From Gilliamella sp. wkB171 (GTDB taxonomy: Bacteria; Pseudomonadota; Gammaproteobacteria; Enterobacterales; Orbaceae): a stretch of DNA of 64,000 bases. The translations under genes and the position numbers were made by a program. Position 1 is the first letter of the stretch. Every line of letters begins with the position of its first letter. The stretch is taken from NCBI RefSeq assembly GCF_001693755.1, contig NZ_LYST01000053.1, forward strand, positions 55,729 to 119,728. Direction: 5' to 3'. A model generated the notes under the pieces. That model saw nothing but the letters and a program-made list of their open reading frames with translations. It was not told the origin of the DNA and ran no database searches. Below are positions 28,175 through 36,721 of this stretch, in pieces.

Positions 28175-28689
28175 ATTTTCGCTTGATGACTTATGATGAT
28201 ATTCCTGCTTATCAAACGTTATTGCACAATGCCTATCAGGCAGTCAGTCAATTAGGCATTCATTTTGCCGCTGCGACTGTTGACCAATTTACCATTGCCG
28301 ATCACATTGAATCGAATGCGGTGTATGTTTCTGAAAAAGATAGTGAGTTAGTATCAACGTTGAGTATTCGCTTTCCTTGGGGTAATAATCCTGGACCTTA
28401 TGGCTTACCCCATTTAGGCTGGTTTGCAACCAATCCCCAATATAAAGGTCAAGGCTATGGCAATGCATTATGGGACTGGGTAGAAAATCAAATTTTAATA
28501 AATCAATTAAAATTACCTGCGGTTACATTAGGTACTGCACAAAATCATCCTTGGTTAGCACAAATTTATATCAATAAAGGTTATCGCCCAATTGGTCAAG
28601 CTGACTTAACACCAGACCACACTACACTTTATTTTGAAAAAATACTTAATCATAAAAATTATACTCAATGGAAATCAAGGAGTAATTAA
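28171..28689 (+). CDS. GNAT family N-acetyltransferase
   Basis: The 172-residue protein has the GNAT fold pattern, with the acetyl-CoA binding motif A near residues 88-105: NPQYKGQGYGNALWDWVE, matching Q/RxxGxG/A. It begins MNFRLMTYDDIPAYQTLL, typical of this family. The start overlaps the lyase stop codon (ATGA), so translation is coupled and the two act in one pathway. The acceptor is unknown; acetylation of the imported amino compound or its product is a reasonable guess. Confidence 0.8.
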   Translation: MNFRLMTYDDIPAYQTLLHNAYQAVSQLGIHFAAATVDQFTIADHIESNAVYVSEKDSELVSTLSIRFPWGNNPGPYGLPHLGWFATNPQYKGQGYGNALWDWVENQILINQLKLPAVTLGTAQNHPWLAQIYINKGYRPIGQADLTPDHTTLYFEKILNHKNYTQWKSRSN

Positions 28690-28691
28690 CG

Positions 28692-29477
28692 ATGAGAACA
28701 ATAAAAACGATAGTATCGACAGTATTATTCGTGTGCTTGACGCTACTAGTTGGTTGTGATGATAAAGCGACCAATCAAGCAACAGAACAAAAAGTCATTA
28801 AAGTTGGCTCAACAGGACAAAGCTATCCAAATGGATTCAAACAAGACGGCAAGTTAATTGGTTTTGATGTTGAAGTGACACAAGCGATTGCTAACGAGTT
28901 AGGCTATCAAATTGAATGGGTCATTGCTGAATTCGGTGGCTTAATGGGGCAGTTTGATTCAGGGCGATTAGATACCATTGCCAATGCTGTTGCAATAACG
29001 CCAGCCCGCCAAGCCAAATACGATTTTTCCAATGCTTACAGCTTTTATGGTAGCCAAATAGTTACACATAAAGATAATCAAACTATTAATACTCTATCTG
29101 ATTTTAAGGGTAAAACTATTGCTGGCGTGCTAGGTTCAAATCACATTAACAATTTGAAAAAAGCATTCCCAAATAATGAAGTCACAATTAAAACTTACGA
29201 AACAAGAGATGGCGCAATGTATGACACTGAATACCAGCGTGTTGACGGTTATGTAAATTCTAAACCTATTTTACTTGCTGAAATCAAACGAAAAAATTTA
29301 CCGTTTAAATTAGTCGGTGAACCAATAACTATCGAACAAGTAGCGTTTCCATTTAGTAAAGATGAAAAAGGTAAAGCACTACGTGAAAAATTTAATCAAG
29401 CTTTAGAAAAGTTACGTGCAAATGGTACATTGAAAAATCTATCAATTAAATATTTTGGCGAAGATATTACCTCATGA
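28692..29477 (+). CDS. polar amino-acid ABC transporter substrate-binding lipoprotein
   Basis: The 261-residue protein is a family 3 extracellular solute-binding protein. It has a lipoprotein signal with lipobox LVGC (Cys at about 22), then KVGSTGQSYPNGFKQDGKLI and GFDVEVTQAIANELGY, the usual start of the first lobe. In this family the ligand alpha-amino group is usually held by residues of these lobes. It follows the GNAT gene by 2 bases with AAGGAG overlapping, within the operon. Similar to cystine-type binders such as TcyJ/FliY, but the ligand cannot be named. Confidence 0.85.
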   Translation: MRTIKTIVSTVLFVCLTLLVGCDDKATNQATEQKVIKVGSTGQSYPNGFKQDGKLIGFDVEVTQAIANELGYQIEWVIAEFGGLMGQFDSGRLDTIANAVAITPARQAKYDFSNAYSFYGSQIVTHKDNQTINTLSDFKGKTIAGVLGSNHINNLKKAFPNNEVTIKTYETRDGAMYDTEYQRVDGYVNSKPILLAEIKRKNLPFKLVGEPITIEQVAFPFSKDEKGKALREKFNQALEKLRANGTLKNLSIKYFGEDITS

Positions 29478-30145
29478 ATTTTAACATAGACTATTTTTTA
29501 AGTGTGTTCCCGCAGATTTTACCTTATTTGCCGGTGACACTCTTTATTTCTATCGTGTCGATTATTTTCGCCATTGTTTTAGGACTAGCTATCGCACTGG
29601 TAAGAAACAATAACATTGTTATTGTCGATTCGATTTTTTCGCTGTTTATTTCTTTATTTCGAGGGATCCCTTCAGTTGTTTTACTATTTATTATCTATTA
29701 CGGATTGCCACAAATTTTTCCAGTATTAAAACAGATGGGTGCAACTACAGCGGACATTATCTGCTTTAGTCTAAAATATTCAGCCTATTTAGCCGAAATT
29801 TTTCGGGCAGGATTAGCATCGGTCGATATTGGTCAAAAAGAGGCTGGACTTACATCAGGTTTAAGTATTTTTCAAGTTTATCGAGGCATAATATTGCCAC
29901 AAGCTATGATCAACGCACTGCCAAATACTGGTAATATGTTTATCTCATTACTTAAAGATTCATCCGTGGCTTTTTTTGTTGGTGTGCAAGAATTACTTGC
30001 CGCAGGGAAGATGTTAACGGCAAACTCTTTTCTTTATTTTGAAACCTACTTAGCGGTGGGTATTGTCTATTGGCTAACTGTTGTTGCTTATTCTTGGATA
30101 CAAAAACAGTTAGAACGTAAACTCACCAAGCCTTATCATCGTTAA
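29474..30145 (+). CDS. polar amino-acid ABC transporter permease
   Basis: The 223-residue inner-membrane permease has about five hydrophobic helices and the His/Glu/Met (HEQRA) family EAA loop with QKEAGLTSGLSIFQVYRGIILPQAM at about residues 118-142. It shares ATGA with the binding-protein stop codon. One permease gene only, so a homodimer pore is expected, as in cystine-type transporters. Confidence 0.88.
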   Translation: MNFNIDYFLSVFPQILPYLPVTLFISIVSIIFAIVLGLAIALVRNNNIVIVDSIFSLFISLFRGIPSVVLLFIIYYGLPQIFPVLKQMGATTADIICFSLKYSAYLAEIFRAGLASVDIGQKEAGLTSGLSIFQVYRGIILPQAMINALPNTGNMFISLLKDSSVAFFVGVQELLAAGKMLTANSFLYFETYLAVGIVYWLTVVAYSWIQKQLERKLTKPYHR

Positions 30146-30156
30146 GGAGCAAAGGA

Positions 30157-30909
30157 ATGATTTCTGTATCTCATTTATCTAAACGGTTTGCTGATAATGA
30201 AGTGCTAAAAGATATTAACTTGCAGGTAAAACAAGGCGAAGTTGTCGCTATTATTGGTCCTTCTGGTTCAGGAAAATCAACATTATTACGTTGTTTGAAT
30301 TTACTGGAAAAACCTAATACAGGTACAATTCGTATCGGTGAGGTTGTTCTTAATTGTAATCAGTACAGCCATAAAGATGAGAACAATTTACGTAAACAAT
30401 CTTCCATGGTATTTCAACACTATAATTTATTTAAAAATAAAACAGCGTTAGAAAATATTACCTACCCACTTAGAGTGGGTAAAAAAATGAATAAATATCA
30501 GGCTAAAGAGCTTGGCATATCACTATTAACCCATGTAGGCATGCTCGAATATGCAAATCAGTACCCAAGTACTTTATCCGGAGGTCAACAACAGCGGGTT
30601 GCCATTGCTCGAGCATTAGCGGTGAGGCCCAAAGTGCTATTATTCGATGAACCTACATCAGCGCTCGATCCTGAGCGGGTACACGAAGTATTACAAGTCA
30701 TGTTACAACTTGCTAAAGAAAACATTACAATGATCATTGTCACTCACGAAATGGAATTCGCCAAATATGTTGCTGATCGTATCATTTTTATGGCTAATGG
30801 TATCATTATAGAAGAAGGTGTGGCTAAATCTGTTATCGATAATCCACAACATGCACTCACGCAACGCTTCTTGCGTCAATTAAGCGACGATATTAATTTC
30901 GAAATTTAG
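30157..30909 (+). CDS. polar amino-acid ABC transporter ATP-binding protein
   Basis: The 250-residue ATPase is complete: Walker A GPSGSGKSTLLRCLN (about residues 34-48), Q-loop MVFQHYNLF, signature LSGGQQQRVAIARALA, Walker B VLLFDEPTSALDPE and H-switch VTHEMEFA. This is the GlnQ/HisP/ArtP/TcyN type. It follows the permease by 11 bases with AAGGAG and AAAGGA preceding the ATG. Last gene of the lyase-GNAT-importer operon; the MmgE/PrpD gene on the other strand ends 53 bases beyond. Confidence 0.92.
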   Translation: MISVSHLSKRFADNEVLKDINLQVKQGEVVAIIGPSGSGKSTLLRCLNLLEKPNTGTIRIGEVVLNCNQYSHKDENNLRKQSSMVFQHYNLFKNKTALENITYPLRVGKKMNKYQAKELGISLLTHVGMLEYANQYPSTLSGGQQQRVAIARALAVRPKVLLFDEPTSALDPERVHEVLQVMLQLAKENITMIIVTHEMEFAKYVADRIIFMANGIIIEEGVAKSVIDNPQHALTQRFLRQLSDDINFEI

Positions 30910-30962
30910 TGAATACCTTGTTCATTCAATAAAAGTAAGAAATCATTCTATCGCTTAGAGGT

Positions 30963-32342
30963 TTAAAGCGTTAACCAATGTCGTTTAACAAATTGGTCAA
31001 CGCTTAGTCCTGTAGCCAATTGATAGATATCTTTCACTAAATTATCGGCTTGTTGTTCGTTTCCTACTGCTTTTTTTAATTTTAACTGCATCTCAAGCTT
31101 GGTATAAGGATTGTTTGGGGAACCTTTAGGGTTATCAATCCGCTGACAAATTGTATTTCCAGAATTAAAATGAATCTCTACCACAACATAGCGTCCAGTA
31201 TAAGCTTCTGGTTGTGCGGTAACATCAATCTGACAACTATCTTGAATTTGATAAGTACGTTGCATTTTTTGCATCAATTTATGAATATTCTCTGGTATGC
31301 GATTTGAGGAAAATTGGTCAAAATCAAGAGGGATCCCCAATAGCGTTAACGCTAAAATATATTCAGCAGAAAATCGCCCCTGTTCCGCTAGGGTTGGTGA
31401 TGAATAAATTAGCGCAGCATCACTGTTGGGTGGTGCAAAAAAAATTGTGATATGAGTAATATCATGACAATTAAATTTTGGATGCTGAAACAGTAATTGT
31501 CCCGCATCGGCTATATATGCAGCCGCAGAGCAGTAAGAATAAGTCTTAAACCATAATCCAGGGTTAGCAATCTTCCAACTTTTGCCCCATTGATTTAAAC
31601 TAAAATTACCATTACCTTGCCCATAAACCGCTAGAAACCCTAACTTTTCATCGAGAAAATCTTTATCAGCCGATATACCAATGCTTAACCATTCAATAGA
31701 CTGGATCGCCTGTTGAGCCGCTAGCCCTGCATGTAAAAATTTAATCGGCGTGCCCATGAGTAAGCGCATTCCTGACGCTTGGGTTGCCGCTAACGCTAAT
31801 GCTTGAGATAAAAAAGGCATATCATATAAATAACAAATTGCTGCCGTTGCCGCCATTGCCCCGAGCGTAATAGTTGTATGCCAACCTTTTTCATAATGCT
31901 GTGGATTGACGCTTTTACCTAATAAAGCCATAACTTCAACGCCAATAATATACGCCGTTAAAAACCGTTGTCCATTCAGATCAATCGCATTTCGGTTGTC
32001 TAACCGAATACTGGCAAACAGTGCCGATAAAATAACAGCCGAAGGATGTCCTCGCACATCAGCATGCACATCATCATAATCTAAACAGTGCGCTTGATAG
32101 CCATTAAATAAGGCAGCTTGGCGTGCTGTTGCCAATTTTTTTTGCCCAACAAGCCAAGATCGGGCATGTCCACCTTCATCCGCTATCCACGCCAAAAGCT
32201 TTTGTGCATCACTATCATCATGCGCTTGTAAACTACACGCAAAATAATCAATCACACCATTAATCGCACACTCAATTGTGTGAGGATCAGTAATTAACGG
32301 TGTATTTTTTATTAAACAACTTAACTGTTTGCCTAAATTCAT
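30963..32342 (-). CDS. MmgE/PrpD family protein
   Basis: The 459 residues have the MmgE/PrpD fold landmarks: a long helical domain with HCLDYDDVHADVRGHPSAVILS near residues 84-106, the YEKGWHTT motif near 147-155 and the LMGTPIKFLHAGLAAQQA segment, followed by a smaller alpha/beta domain. Characterised members are 2-methylcitrate dehydratase, cis-aconitate decarboxylase and iminodisuccinate epimerase. No prpB or prpC is near, which argues against the methylcitrate cycle. Convergence with a C-N lyase and an amino-acid importer points to epimerisation or dehydration of an iminodisuccinate-like compound. Only a weak ribosome-binding site is present. Confidence 0.8.
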   Translation of the reverse strand: MNLGKQLSCLIKNTPLITDPHTIECAINGVIDYFACSLQAHDDSDAQKLLAWIADEGGHARSWLVGQKKLATARQAALFNGYQAHCLDYDDVHADVRGHPSAVILSALFASIRLDNRNAIDLNGQRFLTAYIIGVEVMALLGKSVNPQHYEKGWHTTITLGAMAATAAICYLYDMPFLSQALALAATQASGMRLLMGTPIKFLHAGLAAQQAIQSIEWLSIGISADKDFLDEKLGFLAVYGQGNGNFSLNQWGKSWKIANPGLWFKTYSYCSAAAYIADAGQLLFQHPKFNCHDITHITIFFAPPNSDAALIYSSPTLAEQGRFSAEYILALTLLGIPLDFDQFSSNRIPENIHKLMQKMQRTYQIQDSCQIDVTAQPEAYTGRYVVVEIHFNSGNTICQRIDNPKGSPNNPYTKLEMQLKLKKAVGNEQQADNLVKDIYQLATGLSVDQFVKRHWLTL

Positions 32343-32548
32343 TCGCTGCTCATTGAAACGGTTTGATTCACCTACTGATTAAAATAACCGATAATAAGTA
32401 ATAAATTAAAGATTATAAAATTATATTTTTATAACTAAAAATCATTAGATTATACAGTTGTATTAATATAGGCTTTCTTGACTAAAATTTTATATGTTAA
32501 ACTAAATCACCTTTGAGTTATCTATATCAGAAACTAGCAAGTTTTATT

Positions 32549-33034
32549 ATGTCAATTTGTTATATCGCCTTAGGAAGTAATTTACAAGATCCCCTTGCGC
32601 AAGCAAAACAGGCTATTGCAGCTTTAAAACAATTACCCGATACTGATGTCGTTGATGTTTCACCTTTTTACCGGAGTAAACCGCTAGGTCCTCAGGATCA
32701 AAATGATTATCTTAATGCCGTAATTAAGTTATCAACGTCCTTATCACCCATTGAATTGTTGGATCACTTACAATCGATTGAACAATCACAAGGGCGCGTT
32801 CGCAAAGAGAATCGTTGGGGAGCAAGAACGTTAGATCTTGATATATTGTTGTATGATGAGTTAATCATGAACACTGAACGATTAACTATTCCACATTACC
32901 ATATGAAAAAAAGAGAATTTGTTCTTTATCCCTTATTTGATATCGCTCCAGACTTAGTCTTACCTGATAACGATAACTTGTATGACTTAGTCAAGAAATG
33001 TCCCGAAAATGGATTAAAAAAGTGGGATAATTAA
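32549..33034 (+). CDS. folK: 2-amino-4-hydroxy-6-hydroxymethyldihydropteridine diphosphokinase
   Basis: HPPK transfers pyrophosphate from ATP to the pterin in folate synthesis. The ATG at 32549 gives 161 residues beginning MSICYIALGSNLQDPL, matching E. coli FolK (MTVAYIAIGSNL); a TTG frame at 32513 adds unrelated residues. Motifs include SPFYRSKPLGPQDQNDYLNA, GRVRKENRWGARTLDLDI (catalytic and metal-binding Asp residues) and LTIPHYHMKKREFVLYPL. In E. coli folK follows pcnB; here no pcnB is present and dksA-gluQ come downstream instead. Confidence 0.95.
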   Translation: MSICYIALGSNLQDPLAQAKQAIAALKQLPDTDVVDVSPFYRSKPLGPQDQNDYLNAVIKLSTSLSPIELLDHLQSIEQSQGRVRKENRWGARTLDLDILLYDELIMNTERLTIPHYHMKKREFVLYPLFDIAPDLVLPDNDNLYDLVKKCPENGLKKWDN

Positions 33035-33169
33035 TTATCTTGATTAATAACATAGAGTTGTCACATTTTATTTCGATTTAAGCAAAAAAATATTAAAAAA
33101 AATTTGCCAACGGCTAATTTATTGCTATAGTTTACCGCTTGCAAATAATCTGTACTTAAGGGGATTGCT

Positions 33170-33625
33170 GTGAAAAAGGAACAAAAAGTAAATACATCTT
33201 CTCTAAGCCTGCTTTCAATTGCGGGACTTGAGCCTTATAAAGAGGCTAAAGACGAGGAGTATATGAATCCTAAGCAATTGAAGCATTTCAAACTCATCTT
33301 AGAAGCGTGGCTTGCTCAATTACAAGGTGAAATGGGAAAAACTGTTTCACACATGCAAGATGAAGCTGCAAATTTTCCAGATCCAGCCGACCGAGCAACT
33401 CAAGAAGAAGAATTTAGCTTAGAATTACGCGCTCGGGATAGAGAACGAAAACTGATCAAGAAGATTGAGAAAACATTAAAGAAAATCGAAACTGATGATT
33501 TTGGTTATTGTGAATCTTGTGGCGTAGAAATTGGCATTCGTCGCTTAGAAGCAAGACCTACGGCTGATTTATGTATCGATTGTAAAACACTTGCTGAACT
33601 TCGCGAAAAACAGATGGGTATGTAA
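33170..33625 (+). CDS. dksA: RNA polymerase-binding transcription factor DksA
   Basis: DksA enters the secondary channel of RNA polymerase and works with ppGpp in the stringent response. The 151 residues equal E. coli's. The coiled coil carries the [15 protein letters not shown] tip (Asp residues), and the zinc finger is CESCGVEIG...CIDC, nearly identical to E. coli. The start is GTG at 33170 with AAGGGG upstream. It is followed 36 bases later by gluQ, the E. coli order. Confidence 0.97.
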   Translation: MKKEQKVNTSSLSLLSIAGLEPYKEAKDEEYMNPKQLKHFKLILEAWLAQLQGEMGKTVSHMQDEAANFPDPADRATQEEEFSLELRARDRERKLIKKIEKTLKKIETDDFGYCESCGVEIGIRRLEARPTADLCIDCKTLAELREKQMGM

Positions 33626-33661
33626 TACCTATTTGTTCACACATTCACATATTTAACAAAT

Positions 33662-34558
33662 ATGTCTAAGCGCTATATTGGTCGCTTTGCACCGTCACCA
33701 TCGGGACCTTTACATTTTGGTTCGTTGGTGACCGCCTTAGGAAGCTATTTACAAGCAAAATCAAAGCATGGTAAGTGGCTCGTTCGAATAGAAGATATCG
33801 ATCCGCCAAGAGAAGTAAAAGGTGCATCATCCTTAATATTAAAAACGTTAGAGGCACTCAACTTATATTGGGATGACCACGTCCTTTATCAGTCCGCATG
33901 TAGTGAACGCTATCGAGCTACATTAAACCAGTTACTACAAAATCAACAAGCCTACTATTGTAATTGCACAAGACAACGAATACAGCTATTACCTAACGGA
34001 TTTTATGATGGTTTTTGCCGCCAACAACATTTAACACTAAAAGATGATCAACCATATGCAATACGTTTAAAGCAAAATCACCCTATTTTTGAGTTCACTG
34101 ATAAAATTCTAGGTTTACAAAAAATTGCAGCAATAAATGCGAATGAAGATTTCATTATTCATCGCAAAGATGGTTTATTTGCTTATAATTTAGTAGTGGT
34201 ACTCGATGACCATCAACAAGGCATCACCGAAATTGTACGCGGCGCAGATTTATTGCCCGTTACCGGTAAACAAATATCACTTTATCAACTTTTTGGTTTT
34301 AACGTTCTCAGCTACTGCCACCTGCCTTTAGTGCTGGATAATAATGGCAATAAATTATCTAAACAAAATCACGCTAAAGCCATTGAACTTAGCAATATTC
34401 AATCAATCACTGCGCAAGCATTACAATTTTTAGGTCAACCCCTACCGCGTGATTGGCAAGATGCAACTCAGCAACAGCTACTTGATTGGGCAATCAGCCA
34501 TTGGAATCTCGCATTAATACCGAAACAAAATAAGCCATTATCCACCGATATAAGATAA
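33662..34558 (+). CDS. gluQ: glutamyl-Q tRNA(Asp) synthetase
   Basis: Paralogue of glutamyl-tRNA synthetase that attaches glutamate to the queuosine base of tRNA-Asp. The 298 residues have the HIGH-like motif SGPLHFGSLVTALGS, a zinc-site candidate (YYCNCTRQR and FCRQQH), and the KMSKS-like motif NKLSKQNHAKA, and lack the anticodon-binding domain. Its 3' end overlaps the convergent moaA gene by 21 bases. dksA-gluQ pairing is conserved in gammaproteobacteria. Confidence 0.94.
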   Translation: MSKRYIGRFAPSPSGPLHFGSLVTALGSYLQAKSKHGKWLVRIEDIDPPREVKGASSLILKTLEALNLYWDDHVLYQSACSERYRATLNQLLQNQQAYYCNCTRQRIQLLPNGFYDGFCRQQHLTLKDDQPYAIRLKQNHPIFEFTDKILGLQKIAAINANEDFIIHRKDGLFAYNLVVVLDDHQQGITEIVRGADLLPVTGKQISLYQLFGFNVLSYCHLPLVLDNNGNKLSKQNHAKAIELSNIQSITAQALQFLGQPLPRDWQDATQQQLLDWAISHWNLALIPKQNKPLSTDIR

Positions 34559-35512
34559 ATTTGGCGTAATACCAACTTTATGTTGGTGTAATAGATGTTT
34601 TTCAGGTTTTATCATTAACGAGGCTAAAATTCGTGCTTTCAATTGTGCTTTTTGTTCAGAACTAACCAGTAAATCACGCAAATCTACCGCAGCATCACCA
34701 AATAAACAATAATGCAGTTTACCTATTGAAGAGACCCTTAAGCGATTACAACTTTTACAAAAATCTTTTGAATAAGGCATAATCAAACCAATTTTACCTA
34801 AGTATTGGGGGTGATAATAAACTTTAGCTGGACCAGATAAAGCTTGTTTAGGTTGTAATTGCCAACCTTGTTCAATGAGCTGTAATTCCATGGAGTGACC
34901 CGCTAAATGATAACGATTAAAAAGGTCTTGGCTTTCACCGGTTTCCATAAGTTCAATAAAGCGTAACTCTATCGGACGGTACTTTATCCAAGCTAAATAA
35001 TCGTTCAATTTATCATTCATATTTTTCATTAATACAGTATTAATTTTAACTTTTTTAATACCTACTTCTAATGATTTTTCCACCCCTTGCAATAGTTCTT
35101 TAAGTTTATCTTGGCCTGTAATTAATTTAAATAAATGGGGAGAAAAACTATCAATACTAATATTAATCGAACTCAGTCCAGCTTGATGCCAATGATGCAC
35201 ATTTTTCAATAAACGTGAACCATTAGTTGTCACCGCCACATCGCGAACACTAGGATAAGAGGAAATCATTGATAAAATATCGATAAAATCTCGACGTAAG
35301 GTCGGCTCTCCACCGGTTAATCGAATTTTATGCACACCAAGTTCAGTAAAGGTCGATACAATATTATCGATCTCATTAAGCGTTAAGAAGTGATGATCTT
35401 TATTAGGGCGATAACCATTGGGTAAACAGTATTGACACTGAAAATTACACAGCTCGGTAATCGACAAGCGTAGATACTGAAATCGACGCTGATAATTATC
35501 CATTAATTGCAT
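34538..35512 (-). CDS. moaA: GTP 3',8-cyclase (molybdenum cofactor synthesis)
   Basis: Radical SAM enzyme that starts molybdopterin synthesis. The SAM cluster motif is ITELCNFQCQYC (CxxxCxxC), the second cluster motif KDFCKSCNRLRVSS with a further Cys in LHYCLFG, and the C terminus ends in the conserved GG (SYIGG) needed for activity. ATG at 35512 is chosen for spacing to AAGGTG; TTG (35521) or ATG (35503) are alternatives. Stand-alone here; the rest of the moa genes are not in this window. It would feed the formate dehydrogenase at 51.8 kb. Confidence 0.95.
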   Translation of the reverse strand: MQLMDNYQRRFQYLRLSITELCNFQCQYCLPNGYRPNKDHHFLTLNEIDNIVSTFTELGVHKIRLTGGEPTLRRDFIDILSMISSYPSVRDVAVTTNGSRLLKNVHHWHQAGLSSINISIDSFSPHLFKLITGQDKLKELLQGVEKSLEVGIKKVKINTVLMKNMNDKLNDYLAWIKYRPIELRFIELMETGESQDLFNRYHLAGHSMELQLIEQGWQLQPKQALSGPAKVYYHPQYLGKIGLIMPYSKDFCKSCNRLRVSSIGKLHYCLFGDAAVDLRDLLVSSEQKAQLKARILASLMIKPEKHLLHQHKVGITPNLSYIGG

Positions 35513-35542
35513 ATATAACAAACACCTTATCCAAATCGGGAA

Positions 35543-35565
35543 GCATAGCCATTTCTGCGCTATAC
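35543..35565 (-). promoter_or_regulatory. hairpin in the moaA leader
   Basis: Read on the minus strand, GTATAGC and GCTATGC pair (7 bp, one G-U) around a 9-base loop about 30 bases before the moaA start and next to its ribosome-binding site. In E. coli moaA carries a molybdenum-cofactor riboswitch, but I could not match the consensus of that RNA, so the function is open. Confidence 0.3.
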
Positions 35566-35735
35566 CGCGGCTAAGTTACCATATGAAACTAAAAATTCAC
35601 TTAGGTAAAATAGCTTCAGAGTTTGTTTTAGTCTAGCATAGACTCGATTTTTTGACCATGAACAATTAATCAATATCAACATAATAAATAACAATTTAGG
35701 ACTTAAATTATTGATTCAAGTTTGTCATTGCCATT

Positions 35736-36716
35736 TTAAGTATTGATAACTGTAATGTAATTTGGAATAGATGGAGCATGGCGATAAAGATAAACCCACC
35801 GCATATCATCTTTATGAAGTTTTAGATAGTGCTTAACTAATTTATCAATTTCAGTATCGTCAGCTGATTGTTGATTTTTATATTGATCAATAAATTCTTG
35901 CACAATATCTTCACCCTCGGTTAAAGGACCTTGATATGCTACCAAATAATCTTGACTTAACTGCTCTAATTTATTAAAGAAAAGATAATGCTCTTTTTCG
36001 ATATCAAACTGTTTAGGATTGTTATAACCTAAAGTGGTAAAAATCCTGTCTGCTATAGCAGACCCTGCATTTATTTCCTTTTTTAAGCCATAAAATATTT
36101 TTAAAGGAATAAGTAACATTGCACCAAAAAAAACGAGTAACAACGGCACCCATGAACTTTTTAAATAGGCTTGTATCACGCCAAAAATGCCGCTTAAAAT
36201 AGCTATTAGTCCAATTACCTTTACAATTAGCGGTGTATGAATGCTAGGTTCATTAAGTTTCGCTTCTGTTCCCTCTGTGGCATAAGGATGTAACCATAGT
36301 AGATGATCAATGGGGCGACGTAGCGCGTAGGCAAAATAAGTCCCACCTGCAATTTGATCAACGACAACTTCAACATAGTCACCTTCAGCAAAAGCTACTC
36401 GACAACATACCCCTTCAATTATATTATTGCCTAATTTAAAACGAAAATATTGTTCAATATCGGAGGTCGGACAATCTAATTCATTCCTTGTAGCGTACAT
36501 AGCTAATCGTTTATTTGCCGTAAAAACTAAGCTTAAATGTCCAATCATGTATAGATTAAGGTCAGAACAACCAGCTAATTTCCGAGCATGAGTAAAACTC
36601 TCTACTGTATCGTATACCTCAAGATTGGTTATATGACCGGTGATTATTTGAAAACATTCACTATTTGTTGTTAAACTCGATTGCATATCAGTGCCTTTTT
36701 TATCTAATTTATCCAT
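35736..36716 (-). CDS. unknown membrane protein (tandem paralogue 1)
   Basis: The 326 residues comprise an N-terminal soluble domain with the recurring pattern EGDYVEVVVDQIAGGTYFAY and LRRPIDHLLWLHPYATEGTEA, two transmembrane helices in the middle (about residues 166-212), and a polar C-terminal domain containing the shared motif DRIFTTLGYNNPKQFDIEKEHYLF. The neighbour at 36722 has the same layout and related motifs, so these are paralogues from a tandem duplication. The pattern resembles proteins sometimes annotated as putative type VI secretion effectors, but I am not sure. It follows the upstream gene by 5 bases. Confidence 0.75.
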   Translation of the reverse strand: MDKLDKKGTDMQSSLTTNSECFQIITGHITNLEVYDTVESFTHARKLAGCSDLNLYMIGHLSLVFTANKRLAMYATRNELDCPTSDIEQYFRFKLGNNIIEGVCCRVAFAEGDYVEVVVDQIAGGTYFAYALRRPIDHLLWLHPYATEGTEAKLNEPSIHTPLIVKVIGLIAILSGIFGVIQAYLKSSWVPLLLVFFGAMLLIPLKIFYGLKKEINAGSAIADRIFTTLGYNNPKQFDIEKEHYLFFNKLEQLSQDYLVAYQGPLTEGEDIVQEFIDQYKNQQSADDTEIDKLVKHYLKLHKDDMRWVYLYRHAPSIPNYITVINT

Positions 36717-36721
36717 GGTTA

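Noticed and set aside
30963..32342. 2-methylcitrate dehydratase PrpD assignment
   Set aside because: No prpB, prpC or prpR nearby, and the neighbours are a C-N lyase and amino-acid importer; the family is broader than PrpD.
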